In this document: positions 35,707 through 44,104 of the stretch, in pieces | Numbering within the stretch: position 1 is the stretch's first letter | Layout of the letters: each line of letters starts with the position of its first letter | DNA from: Yoonia sp. SS1-5 | GTDB taxonomy: Bacteria > Pseudomonadota > Alphaproteobacteria > Rhodobacterales > Rhodobacteraceae | Assembly (NCBI RefSeq): GCF_038443705.2 | Contig: NZ_CP151767.2 | Location: 1,860,001-1,924,000, forward strand | Direction: 5' to 3' | Length of the DNA stretch: 64,000 nucleotides | Translations under genes and position numbers: made by a program | The notes under the pieces: generated by a model | The model's input: only the letters and a program-made list of their open reading frames with translations | The model's database searches: none | What the model was told of the DNA's origin: nothing

Positions 35707-36227
35707 CAGCTACGCGCCATTTCGCGTTTCAGCTTTTGCATCTTGCGGGTGATCATCTGCCGCCTGAGCGGCTTGAGGTAGTCAATGAACAGCTTGCCAT
35801 CCAAGTGGTCGATCTCGTGCTGGACACATGTGGCCCACAGCCCGTCAAAACGCTCGCGCTGGGTCGTGCCGGACAGGTCCATCCAGGCGACCTCCACCTC
35901 GGCGGGGCGCTCAACCTCGGCATATTGGTCGGGGATCGACAGGCAACCCTCGTCATAGACATTGCGTTCGTCCGAGGACCAGACAACAGCCGGGTTGATC
36001 AGAACCATGGGGCGGGTATTCGCCCCCTCTTCCTTTTCGCAATCCATCACGATCAGCCGCTGCATTTCAGCCACTTGCGGGGCGGCAAGGCCAATCCCGG
36101 GCGCATCATACATGGTTTCAAGCATGTCATCGGCCAATCGGCGGATGTCATCGGTTACCTCCACCACGGGTGCTGTGGTTTTCTTCAACCGGGGATCGGG
36201 GTGAATAAGGATCTTGCGTAATGCCAT
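35706..36227 (-). CDS. def: Peptide deformylase
   Basis: This 173-aa enzyme removes the formyl group from new proteins. All three motifs are canonical: GIGLAAPQ (44-51), EGCLSIPD (93-100, Cys95 ligand) and QHEIDH (136-141). It is the first gene of def-def2-def3-fmt-VOC on minus. Its promoter must lie in the 117-nt gap shared with the divergent membrane-protein/XRE pair. Confidence 0.95.
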   Translation of the reverse strand: MALRKILIHPDPRLKKTTAPVVEVTDDIRRLADDMLETMYDAPGIGLAAPQVAEMQRLIVMDCEKEEGANTRPMVLINPAVVWSSDERNVYDEGCLSIPDQYAEVERPAEVEVAWMDLSGTTQRERFDGLWATCVQHEIDHLDGKLFIDYLKPLRRQMITRKMQKLKREMARS

Positions 36228-36271
36228 GGCGCAGATTTAGGCGGCACTTCGCGAAATTGCAACAAGAGCAA

Positions 36272-36323
36272 AAGTTACCTTGAGGTTACATACGGGGTGA
36301 ACTATGTAACCCTTAGGTGACTT
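36272..36323 (+). promoter_or_regulatory. Promoter embedded in a large inverted-repeat operator
   Basis: The -35 is TTGAGG (36280-36285) and the -10 is TATGTA (36303-36308), with 17-bp spacing. Two 21-bp arms (36272-36292 and 36303-36323) match at 17 of 21 positions as an inverted repeat, and the inner GGTTACATA/TATGTAACC is perfect. GTTAC half-sites begin at 36274 and 36285, one helical turn apart. The layout fits an operator for the XRE regulator encoded at 36743. Confidence 0.65.
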
Positions 36324-36344
36324 ATCAAGCGTGGGAGACGTGGA

Positions 36345-36746
36345 ATGAACATTGTTGCAACAACCCGTTTTGTCGCGAATCTGCTGCTTGTCCTGGTTAT
36401 CTTGCTGCTCTGGGTGAATATCGGCATGGATCGCCAGATATCGGGGCTGGCCTGGGCAATCGGTATTTTCATCCTCGCCGCAGGGTGTGGCCTGATCGAG
36501 GTCGCAATCGCATTTCTCAAACCAAAACAAGCCGTTGCTGCCTGGGACGAACAGGCGCGGGCATCGGTGCGGCTGTCCTATGCATGGGGCTATTGGATCG
36601 CGATGGCCGCGTTCCTGATCCTGCTGGCCGCAAGCCTGACAGATCACATTGATCCGGCATTTGCGTTCTACATCATGGGAACACCGCTGGCGGTCGGGCC
36701 GCCTATCATCATGATCTGGGCCTATGTGACGGGACGCGCGGGGTGA
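36345..36746 (+). CDS. Membrane protein paired with an XRE regulator, 133 aa
   Basis: It has four predicted TM helices (FVANLLLVLVILLLWVNIG, GLAWAIGIFILAAGCGLIEV, WGYWIAMAAFLILLAAS, GPPIIMIWAYVTG) and a charged cytoplasmic loop between helices 2 and 3. A GGGAG site precedes ATG 36345. Its stop overlaps the regulator start (GTGA), so the two are co-translated. Membrane/XRE pairs of this size are widespread in bacteria and their role is largely unknown. Confidence 0.75.
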   Translation: MNIVATTRFVANLLLVLVILLLWVNIGMDRQISGLAWAIGIFILAAGCGLIEVAIAFLKPKQAVAAWDEQARASVRLSYAWGYWIAMAAFLILLAASLTDHIDPAFAFYIMGTPLAVGPPIIMIWAYVTGRAG

Positions 36747-36943
36747 AGTTGCGCAACACGCTGCGCGAACACCGCAAGGCGGCCGGTCTGACCCAGGCGG
36801 CACTTGCCAATCAGGTCGATGTCAGTCGCAAGACGATCAACACGGTCGAAAACGGGGTCTTCATCCCCTCCACTGTGCTGGCGCTGAAACTGGCGCACGC
36901 ATTGGGTACATCGGTCGAGACCCTCTTTCAGATCCCCGAATAG
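36743..36943 (+). CDS. XRE-family transcriptional regulator, 66 aa
   Basis: A single helix-turn-helix domain: LREHRKAAGLTQAALANQVD and VSRKTINTVENGVFIPSTV, ending in the block LALKLAHALGTSVETLFQIP. The GTG start at 36743 overlaps the upstream stop. At 66 aa it is a minimal DNA-binding protein without a sensor domain, so the membrane partner may do the sensing. It probably binds the inverted repeat at 36272-36323 and regulates its own operon. Confidence 0.85.
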   Translation: MKLRNTLREHRKAAGLTQAALANQVDVSRKTINTVENGVFIPSTVLALKLAHALGTSVETLFQIPE

Positions 36944-37001
36944 GTCTTGCGCTCGGCCTGACCTGCGATAGCTTGCGCGAGACCCAGGCCGGAGACCACA
37001 A

Positions 37002-38171
37002 ATGACATTCGACAACACCCCAGATCGCCGCAACACGCATTGTGTCAAATGGGACGGGATGGAGGCCGCCTATGGCGTAAGCCCGGATGACGGTCTGTCG
37101 ATGTGGGTGGCGGATATGGAATTTCAGGCCCCGCCCTGCGTGCAAAAGGCAGTGCAGGATATGGTCGATCACGGGGTCTATGGCTATTTCGGGGACGAAA
37201 CCAAATACCGGGATGCCATTGGCTGGTGGATGGACACACGGCACAATTGGCAGATTGATCCCTCATGGGTGTTCACCACCCATGGGCTGGTGAATGGCGC
37301 GGCAATGTGTGTGGACGCATTTACCAAACCCGGTGACGGGATCGTGCTGTTCACGCCGGTCTATCACGCATTTGCGCGGGTCATAAACGCGGCCGACCGC
37401 AAAGTGGTCGAATGCCCGCTTGTGAACAATGCCGGCCGATACGAAATGGATTTCGAGGCCTATGATGCGCAGATGACCGGCACGGAACGGATGGTGATCC
37501 TGTGTTCGCCGCATAACCCGGGGGGGCGCGTCTGGTCGCATGCGGAATTGCAGGCGGTCGCGGCCTTTGCAGAACGGCATGAATTGATCATCGTCTCTGA
37601 CGAAATCCACCACGATCTGACTATGCCGGGGCAAACACATATCCCCATGACGCATATCAGCGGGATCACCGACCGGCTTGTCATGATGACCGCGACGACC
37701 AAAACCTTCAACATCGCGGGCAGTCATTCTGGAAACGTCATCATCGAAGACCCCGACCTGCGGGCGCGTTTTGCCAAACGCATGGCAGGGCTTGGACTAT
37801 CGGCAAACAGTTTCGGGCTGTTCATGAGCACGGCCGCCTATTCGCCCGAAGGGGCCGCCTGGGTTGATGAGCTATGCGCCTATCTTGATACGAACCGCAA
37901 GATCCTTGATGCGGGGCTTAACGCGATCCCGGGGGTCGCCTCCATGCGGCTGGAATCAACTTATCTGGCATGGGTCGATTTCAGCAATACCGGCATGGCG
38001 CCCTCCGAATTTATCGACCGGGTTCAATCCAGGGCCAAGATTGCGGCCAACCATGGAACGACCTTCGGCAAGGGCGGTGAGACCTTTTTGCGGTTCAACT
38101 TCGGGGCGCCGCGGGCACAGATCGAAGACGCTGTTGCGCGGCTGCAGGATGCATTCAGCGACCTGCAATAG
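37002..38171 (+). CDS. PLP-dependent aminotransferase-fold C-S lyase (MalY/PatB type)
   Basis: This 389-aa fold-type I PLP enzyme has NTHCVKWDGME, DDGLSMWVADMEFQAPPCV (typical of MalY/PatB cystathionine beta-lyase-like proteins), LCSPHNPGGRVW, IIVSDEIHHDL and the PLP lysine in MTATTKTFNIAGSHSG. Family members split C-S bonds of cystathionine or other S-conjugates, giving thiol, pyruvate and ammonia. GGAGACC precedes ATG 37002. A single gene with no obvious operon partners. Confidence 0.87.
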   Translation: MTFDNTPDRRNTHCVKWDGMEAAYGVSPDDGLSMWVADMEFQAPPCVQKAVQDMVDHGVYGYFGDETKYRDAIGWWMDTRHNWQIDPSWVFTTHGLVNGAAMCVDAFTKPGDGIVLFTPVYHAFARVINAADRKVVECPLVNNAGRYEMDFEAYDAQMTGTERMVILCSPHNPGGRVWSHAELQAVAAFAERHELIIVSDEIHHDLTMPGQTHIPMTHISGITDRLVMMTATTKTFNIAGSHSGNVIIEDPDLRARFAKRMAGLGLSANSFGLFMSTAAYSPEGAAWVDELCAYLDTNRKILDAGLNAIPGVASMRLESTYLAWVDFSNTGMAPSEFIDRVQSRAKIAANHGTTFGKGGETFLRFNFGAPRAQIEDAVARLQDAFSDLQ

Positions 38172-38280
38172 CCGCATCTGTGCGCTTCCAGAATGACGTG
38201 GTGCGCAGGCGCGCTGACCCGTTCGCCTTGCGTCCACACGATCCGGCGCTAGGCTCGACGCACAGATATCGGAGAGCCCC

Positions 38281-39456
38281 ATGCGCCATAAATTCCTGAC
38301 CGCCATCATCCTCAGCCTTGTGACCAGCACGGCAAATGCACAGGTCTGCGGCGGATCCGTCGGCGACTTCATCGCGGGCATCAAGACCGAAGCCATCGCA
38401 CAGGGCATTGCTGCCAGCAGTGCCGATGCCTTTTTCCAGGGCGCGCAAATTGACCCAAAGGTGCTGGCGGCGGACCGGGCGCAAGGGGTTTTCCAAAAGG
38501 ACTTTATCAGCTTTTCGAGGGCGCTGATCAGCCAGAACCGCATTGATAACGGGCGCATCTACGGGCAGCGCTACGACGATACTTTTGATACGATCCAAGC
38601 ACGGTTCGGCATCCCGCGTGGTGTGCTACTGGCATTCTGGGCCTTCGAGACCGATTATGGGCAGGTGCAGGGCAGCTTCAACACGCGCAATGCGCTTCTG
38701 ACACTGGCCCATGATTGCAGACGCTCGGAATTGTTCAGGCCGCAACTGATCGCGGCAATCCGGCTGTTTGAACAAGGCGGTATGGATCCCGCAACCACGA
38801 CGGGCGCCTGGGCAGGCGAAATCGGGCAGTTGCAAAAACTCCCGCGCGAGATTGTCGAAAAAGGCCTAGATGGGGATGGCGACGGGGTTGTGAACCTCAA
38901 GACATCCGCGCCGGACGCGCTGATGACCGGGGCAAACGTGCTGTCATCCCTCGGCTGGCGACCGAACGAGCCCTGGCTGCAAGAGGTGCAATTGCCCGAC
39001 ACGCTTGATTGGGCGCAAACCGGATTGGGCAAAACCGCATCCGTCAGCGACTGGGCCGCACGCGGCGTGGTCGCCCGGCAGGGCAATCTTGCAGATGGAA
39101 ATCTGCAAGCCGCTATTCTGCTTCCAATGGGGCGCAACGGGCCGGCCTTTCTGGCCTATCCGAACTTCAACGTCTATTTCGACTGGAACAAAAGCTTTGT
39201 CTACGTCACAACGGCCGCCTATTTCGGAACGCGGCTGGAGGGGGCGCAAATCTACAACGCAGGCAATCCCAGCCCGGCCCTGTCAGGTCAGCAAATGCAG
39301 GCGCTGCAGCAGAAACTGACCGCGCGGGGCCATGACGTCGGTGGAATTGACGGAATTCTGGGGGCCAAAACACGCGACGCGGTACAGGCCGAACAGGGGC
39401 GGTTGGGCCTGCCCGCCGATGCGTGGCCAACCCAGGAGCTGCTTAACAGGCTTTAG
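38281..39456 (+). CDS. Lytic murein transglycosylase (MltB type) with peptidoglycan-binding domain
   Basis: This 391-aa exported protein has a signal peptide (MRHKFLTAIILSLVTSTANA, cleavage before QVCGG). The catalytic domain (about 22-320) has the MltB-type Glu in LLAFWAFETDYGQVQG and the GEIGQLQKLPREIV block. The C-terminal peptidoglycan-binding repeat (about 328-390) reads QALQQKLTARGHDVGGIDGI and GAKTRDAVQAEQGRLG. It cleaves glycan strands to 1,6-anhydro ends. A family-2 palindrome follows. Confidence 0.87.
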   Translation: MRHKFLTAIILSLVTSTANAQVCGGSVGDFIAGIKTEAIAQGIAASSADAFFQGAQIDPKVLAADRAQGVFQKDFISFSRALISQNRIDNGRIYGQRYDDTFDTIQARFGIPRGVLLAFWAFETDYGQVQGSFNTRNALLTLAHDCRRSELFRPQLIAAIRLFEQGGMDPATTTGAWAGEIGQLQKLPREIVEKGLDGDGDGVVNLKTSAPDALMTGANVLSSLGWRPNEPWLQEVQLPDTLDWAQTGLGKTASVSDWAARGVVARQGNLADGNLQAAILLPMGRNGPAFLAYPNFNVYFDWNKSFVYVTTAAYFGTRLEGAQIYNAGNPSPALSGQQMQALQQKLTARGHDVGGIDGILGAKTRDAVQAEQGRLGLPADAWPTQELLNRL

Positions 39457-39468
39457 GGTCAGTATCGC

Positions 39469-39525
39469 GATAACGGGATGGCGGGCGGGGCGCATTGCGC
39501 AGCAATAGCGACGGCCGTCATCACG
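39469..39525 (+). repeat. Dispersed palindromic unit, family 2, copy 2
   Basis: GATAACGGGATGGCGGGCGG repeats the unit at 13173, continuing with GGGGCG and TGCGCAGCA, and then a longer, less conserved right half ending in GTCATCACG. The right arm overlaps the smc stop codon (39521-39523). It lies between the convergent transglycosylase and smc genes and may terminate both. Confidence 0.65.
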
Positions 39526-42500
39526 CCACCATCGCAGCCGCCTTTTTCAGATCAACAGATACCAATTGCGACACACCCTGTTCGCCCATCGTCACACCGA
39601 ACAGGCGATCCATCCGGCTCATGGTGACGGCATGGTGGGTGATGATCAAAAACCGGGTTTCTGTCCGGCGGGTCATTTCATCCAACAGATCGCAGAACCG
39701 GGTCACGTTGGCATCATCCAGCGGGGCATCCACCTCGTCCAGCACACAAATCGGGGCGGGATTGGCAAGGAACACCGCAAAGATCAGGGCCAGTGCGGTC
39801 AATGTCTGTTCACCGCCCGACAGCAGGGACAGCGTGCTCAGCTTCTTTCCGGGTGGCTGACACATGATTTCCAGCCCCGCCTCAAGTGGGTCATCGGATT
39901 CCACCAGCACCAGCTTGGCCTCGCCGCCGCCAAACAGATGGGTAAACAATAGCCCGAAATTCTCGTTCACCTGTTCAAAGGCAGTCAGCAAACGTTCGCG
40001 ACCTTCCTTGTTGAGGCTGGCAATACCTGATCGCAAGGCGGCAATAGCGGCCTCCAGATCTGCCTTTTCGCTGACCAGGCCATCATGCTCGACCTGCACT
40101 TCCTTGGCGTCTTCCTCGGCGCGCAGATTGACCGCGCCCAGACTGTCGCGCTGGCGCTTGAACATGTTGACCTGCCCCTCAACCACGTTCGAGGCAGGCA
40201 TGTCATCCACTGACATATCAAGTGTTTCCAGCAATTTATCCGGGGTAACCTCTTGGGCTTCCATGATCCGCTCTGCGGCATAGGCCACGGTTTCGCGGGC
40301 GGCATCCGCCCGGGCCTCGGACCGGGCGCGGGCCTCGCGCGCCTCAGAGGCCAGACGCTCTGCCTCGCGCTCAAGATGCCCCACATCGCGTAGAACATTC
40401 TCGGCCTCCGCCAGTTTGTCAGCCGCGGCCTTGCGGCGGGTTTCCGCGGCATCAATCGCCTCGGCCAATTCATCGCGCTTGGCGGCTATTTCCTCGGGCG
40501 CGGCCGTTGCCTCGGCCAATTCAGCCTCTGACTGGGTCTTGCGTTCAGCCAGTTCCGCAGTGCGCTTGTTGGCTGTCTCCAACCGATGCTTCCAGCCAGA
40601 GATTTCCTTGGTGATTTCCTGACTGCGCTTGAGGCGCTGTTCGCCCTCGCGCCGCACCTCGTCATGGGCCGCGCGTTTGGACATCATCGTGATGCGGGCA
40701 GCCTCAACCGTCATTTTAACGTCTTCCACCGATGCGCGTGCGGTCTCCAGATCGCCCAATTCGCCCGCCGCCTTTTCAGCCTCTGCCAGGGCCTTGCGGG
40801 CATTCATCGCCTCTTCCTCGTGACGCTTCACCGCTAGTCCAAGACTTTCCAGCTTGCCCTGCGACAGGTTGCGATCCGCCTCGGCGCGGCTGGCGGCCCG
40901 ATTTGCATCACCAACAGCGCGGTCCGCGTCCCGACGGGCCGTGCGGGCCGCATGATCAGCCTCGGTCTGTTCTTTCAGCAGCTTGGTCAGTGTCTCATGG
41001 GCCTGTGCGGCACCAATCGCGGTTGCCGATGCCTCTTCCAGATCACGCTTCAACTCGGTCAGGCGGTTCAACTGCTGCAAACGCAATGCGGCGGCTGACG
41101 GGGCGTCCTCTGCGCCAGCGCGGAAACCGTCCCAGCGCCACAAGTCCCCTTCGACAGAGACCAGCCGTTGCCCAGGCTTCAGATCAGCCTGCAAACGCGG
41201 ACCATCCGTCTGATCCACAAGCCCGACCTGCGACATCCGGCGCACCAGAACCTCTGGCACTGTCACATAATTGCCCAGCGCCTTCACGCCATCGGGCAAA
41301 ATCTGTGGCGCGGCATAGCCAGGCAACATCGCCCAGCCGGACTTTGCCCCGGTCTCTATCGCGGGGGCGCGCAGATCATCAGCCAATGCCGCACCCAGCG
41401 CCTTTTCATAGCCCCCTTCGACGCGCAGCAGATCAAGCACCTGCCCGCCCTCGGCGGTGTCACGTTCAACCAGCTTTGCAAGGGCGGCAACCTCAGCCCG
41501 CAGCGCGCTTGCCTCGCCCTCCGCCTCAGAGCGCAAACCGCGCGCATCACTTTCGCGACCCTGCGTTTCAGCGCGGGCGGCCTCTGCAGCAATCAATGCT
41601 GCATCCGCGTCTGCGGCAGCCTGGACGGCAACGGCCTCGGCCGCGCCTGCGGTTGCAAAATCCGCCTCTGCCTTGGCCAGGGCGGCGCGTGCATCTTCCA
41701 TCGCGGCCTTGGCGCGGGCCGCCTCGGCCTCGTTTTTTGTCAATGTGGTGCGGTTGTCGTCCAGCAAACGCTGTGCGGCCTGATGGCGGGCAGCCAGCCT
41801 TGCCACATCTTCGGTCAGTTGGGCGGAATCCGCCTCGCGCTGCTGCAGGATCCCTGCGGCCTCACGGGCGGCAGCCTGCGCCTCTTCAAGGCGTTGCGCA
41901 TGCCCCTCGCTGGCCTTTGCAATCTCGCGGGATTCCCATTCCAGCCGTTCAATCGTCTCGCCGGCGTCCTTGTTCAGGCCCGCCTCGCGTTCCATATCAT
42001 GACCCAGCTGGTCGATCCGGGCGCGCAATGTCTCGATCATCTCAAGCGCGCGGGTTTCCTGATCTTTCAGGGTGTCACGTTGCACCTGAAGCCGTTGAAG
42101 AACCGCGGCGGCAATCGCCTCCTCCTCGCGCAAGGGCGGCAAGGCATCCTCGGCCACCTGCCGGCCCTTGGACGCCTCGCGCGCATCTTTTTCCGCCTGA
42201 GCGGCCGCTGTTGTCCGGGCGCGCAACTGGTCCGCAGCCGCAAGCAGGGCTTCATCCGCCTCTTTCCAACGGCGAAACAGCAGCATGCCTTCGGCTTTGC
42301 GCAGCTTCTCACCGATCTCGCGATAACGTGCGGCCTGTTTGGCCTGCCGGGCAAGCTGCGCCAGTTGGGCGGCAAGCTGCTCGACCACATCATCGACCCG
42401 GGTCAGGTTGGTTTCAGCCCCTTTCAGCTTTAGCTCTGCCTCGTGGCGGCGTTGATACAGGCCCGAAATCCCGGCAGCCTCTTCCAGAATGCGGCGACGC

Positions 42501-42976
42501 GCCTTGGGCTTGGCGTTGATCAGTTCCGAGATCTGACCCTGCCGGACAAGCGCCGGTGAATGCGCCCCGGTGGACGCATCCGCAAACAACATCTGCACAT
42601 CGCGGGCGCGCACATCCTTGGCGCCAACCTTGTAGGCGGACCCCGCATCGCGGGTGATCCGGCGGATGATCTCGAGGTTGTCGGCATCGTTGAACGCCGC
42701 CGGGGCAAGGCGTTCGCCATTGTCGATGACAAGCGAGACCTCGGCGAAATTGCGGGCCGGGCGGGTTGATGCGCCGGCAAAGATCACATCTTCCATACCG
42801 CCGCCGCGCATCGCCTTGGGGCGATTTTCCCCCATCACCCAGCGCAACGCCTCCAGCAGGTTCGACTTTCCGCAACCATTGGGACCGACCACGCCGGTCA
42901 GACCATCCGCGATAATCAGATCCGTGGGGTCCACGAAGCTTTTGAAGCCATTCAAACGAAGTTTGCTAAAACGCAC
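39521..42976 (-). CDS. smc: Chromosome segregation ATPase SMC
   Basis: This 1151-aa protein has the full SMC layout: N-terminal FKSFVDPTDLIIADGLTGVV and Walker A VGPNGCGKSNLLEALRWV, a coiled-coil arm, a hinge near residues 500-640 (EGGYEKALGAALADDLRAPA, ending near DLWRWDGFRAG), the returning coil, and C-terminal signature LSLLSGGEQTLTALALIFAV with Walker B PAPICVLDEVDAPLDDANV. It compacts and segregates the chromosome. The start is GTG at 42976. It is monocistronic here; long open frames on the opposite strand are shadows. Confidence 0.95.
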   Translation of the reverse strand: MRFSKLRLNGFKSFVDPTDLIIADGLTGVVGPNGCGKSNLLEALRWVMGENRPKAMRGGGMEDVIFAGASTRPARNFAEVSLVIDNGERLAPAAFNDADNLEIIRRITRDAGSAYKVGAKDVRARDVQMLFADASTGAHSPALVRQGQISELINAKPKARRRILEEAAGISGLYQRRHEAELKLKGAETNLTRVDDVVEQLAAQLAQLARQAKQAARYREIGEKLRKAEGMLLFRRWKEADEALLAAADQLRARTTAAAQAEKDAREASKGRQVAEDALPPLREEEAIAAAVLQRLQVQRDTLKDQETRALEMIETLRARIDQLGHDMEREAGLNKDAGETIERLEWESREIAKASEGHAQRLEEAQAAAREAAGILQQREADSAQLTEDVARLAARHQAAQRLLDDNRTTLTKNEAEAARAKAAMEDARAALAKAEADFATAGAAEAVAVQAAADADAALIAAEAARAETQGRESDARGLRSEAEGEASALRAEVAALAKLVERDTAEGGQVLDLLRVEGGYEKALGAALADDLRAPAIETGAKSGWAMLPGYAAPQILPDGVKALGNYVTVPEVLVRRMSQVGLVDQTDGPRLQADLKPGQRLVSVEGDLWRWDGFRAGAEDAPSAAALRLQQLNRLTELKRDLEEASATAIGAAQAHETLTKLLKEQTEADHAARTARRDADRAVGDANRAASRAEADRNLSQGKLESLGLAVKRHEEEAMNARKALAEAEKAAGELGDLETARASVEDVKMTVEAARITMMSKRAAHDEVRREGEQRLKRSQEITKEISGWKHRLETANKRTAELAERKTQSEAELAEATAAPEEIAAKRDELAEAIDAAETRRKAAADKLAEAENVLRDVGHLEREAERLASEAREARARSEARADAARETVAYAAERIMEAQEVTPDKLLETLDMSVDDMPASNVVEGQVNMFKRQRDSLGAVNLRAEEDAKEVQVEHDGLVSEKADLEAAIAALRSGIASLNKEGRERLLTAFEQVNENFGLLFTHLFGGGEAKLVLVESDDPLEAGLEIMCQPPGKKLSTLSLLSGGEQTLTALALIFAVFLANPAPICVLDEVDAPLDDANVTRFCDLLDEMTRRTETRFLIITHHAVTMSRMDRLFGVTMGEQGVSQLVSVDLKKAAAMVA

Positions 42977-43300
42977 TACTGACCTGCTCTTGATTCTCTC
43001 AAGTTGATAAATCCTGTCCCCGCAAGCCCCCCGGAGTCAACGAAAGCCATCTAGATAAGGCCAAAACACGCCAGTTATCCACAACATATTGAGAAATTCA
43101 GCCGGTTTGGGCCGAACACGGACGGCAAGCCCCCGATCTTTGCGCGGATCCGGTGATTATTCTGTGCCCCCACGGATCGGGCCGTAGGCATCATCGTGAC
43201 GCCGACCAAACCGACCGTACAGGCCATGCGCGTTCCATATTTCCAATTCTCAGACAGTCCATGCTAGGCTTTGGCAACGTCAACAACCCGAGCAGTCATC
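42977..43300. other. 324-nt intergenic region upstream of smc, with one DnaA box
   Basis: The region separates divergent smc and the WHxH membrane protein and must contain both promoters. It holds one perfect DnaA box, TTATCCACA, at 43075-43083. No second copy was seen nearby, so it is not an origin. No ORF or hairpin of note. Confidence 0.45.
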
Positions 43301-43921
43301 ATGCAAAACCCGGACCTTTGGGCACGAATTGAGCGGTACGATTTTCCAAAGGGCTTTGCGGAAAAACTGACCGAGGCAGGTATCGGATGGGGGCAAAAAA
43401 CTGCCTGCGCGGAGTATCGCAGATTTGTCTACTTGATACTGGTCTCGGATGCGCCACTGACGCCGTCCGTTATTGTGGATGCGGTCTGGCATGTCCATCT
43501 CAGCTTTACGCGCGATTACTGGACAACATTCTGCGCCAAGGTTTTGAAACAGGATTTGCATCATGATCCCTGCGACGGGCCCGCATCCTTGCCGATCTAT
43601 GACAGGCAATACCTTGCCACTTTGCGCCTTTATGAGCAGGAGTTCGGGGCGCCACCCCCTTCGCGCATTTGGCCAACAAAGCTGTTCTGGCGACGTGTCA
43701 TTAAAGGCGGGCTGGTTGCCGCTCTTGGGACGGTTTTGGGCGTTTGGGCAGTGATGACCGGGCAGGACGGGTCGTCATGGTCAGTTGGCCTTGCCTTGTT
43801 TTTGATCATCGGGGGCGGGGTCTATGCGGCACTGAACCTGCCAAAGGATTCGTCATCGGCAAACAGCGGCGCAGGGTGCGGCGGGGGTGCAGGATGTGGC
43901 GGTGGAGGATGTGGCGGCTGA
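43301..43921 (+). CDS. Membrane protein with WHxH motif and Gly-Cys-rich tail
   Basis: This protein is about 206 aa. The N-terminal part (about 1-120) carries IVDAVWHVHLSFTRDYWTTF, then Cys, which resembles the D-x-x-W-H-x-H...Y...C signature of glycine-rich-domain (DUF1399-like) proteins. Two TM helices follow (GGLVAALGTVLGVWAVMTG, VGLALFLIIGGGVYAALNL), and then a tail made almost only of Gly and Cys (GAGCGGGAGCGGGGCGG). The His/Cys content suggests metal binding. I start it at ATG 43301; the ribosome site is weak and a frame opens 30 nt upstream. Confidence 0.65.
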   Translation: MQNPDLWARIERYDFPKGFAEKLTEAGIGWGQKTACAEYRRFVYLILVSDAPLTPSVIVDAVWHVHLSFTRDYWTTFCAKVLKQDLHHDPCDGPASLPIYDRQYLATLRLYEQEFGAPPPSRIWPTKLFWRRVIKGGLVAALGTVLGVWAVMTGQDGSSWSVGLALFLIIGGGVYAALNLPKDSSSANSGAGCGGGAGCGGGGCGG

Positions 43922-44061
43922 TCGCGGACCTGTCATTGGTGGCCAGAAGGTCTTGTCTACTGGGCATGGCTTTTTTGGGCATCGCGCAAACGCCGATGGC
44001 TGAAACCTCGCCCCTGCGCGGCATTCCGTCAGCGCACCCAACGTCGCCAATCGCAGGATAG
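43909..44061 (+). CDS. Possible small exported peptide, 50 aa (doubtful)
   Basis: An ATG at 43909 overlaps the end of the upstream gene in another frame. It encodes MWRLIADLSLVARRSCLLGM, then AFLGIAQTPMAETSP, which has the look of a signal peptide with cleavage after an A-x-A-like site. A GGTGGAGG stretch directly abuts the ATG, which is too close for a normal ribosome site. It ends 44 nt before the cobalamin riboswitch. It may be chance. Confidence 0.25.
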   Translation: MWRLIADLSLVARRSCLLGMAFLGIAQTPMAETSPLRGIPSAHPTSPIAG

Positions 44062-44104
44062 ACGCCGGTTTATGTCTTGACGGCCCTGCAAACAAAGGCG
44101 CACA

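Noticed and set aside
36954..36991. CGGCCTG/CAGGCCG as terminator after the XRE gene
   Set aside because: The 7-bp stem has a 24-nt loop and no T tail, too weak to call.
40732..42519. 595-aa and 421-aa open frames on the plus strand across smc
   Set aside because: They are antisense to the GC-rich, Ala/Glu/Arg-rich coiled coil of smc. Their translations are Pro/Arg-rich with no domain, and codon bias makes such frames expected.
43075..43083. Replication origin upstream of smc
   Set aside because: Only one DnaA box was found, with no AT-rich unwinding region and no dnaA/dnaN or repABC genes.
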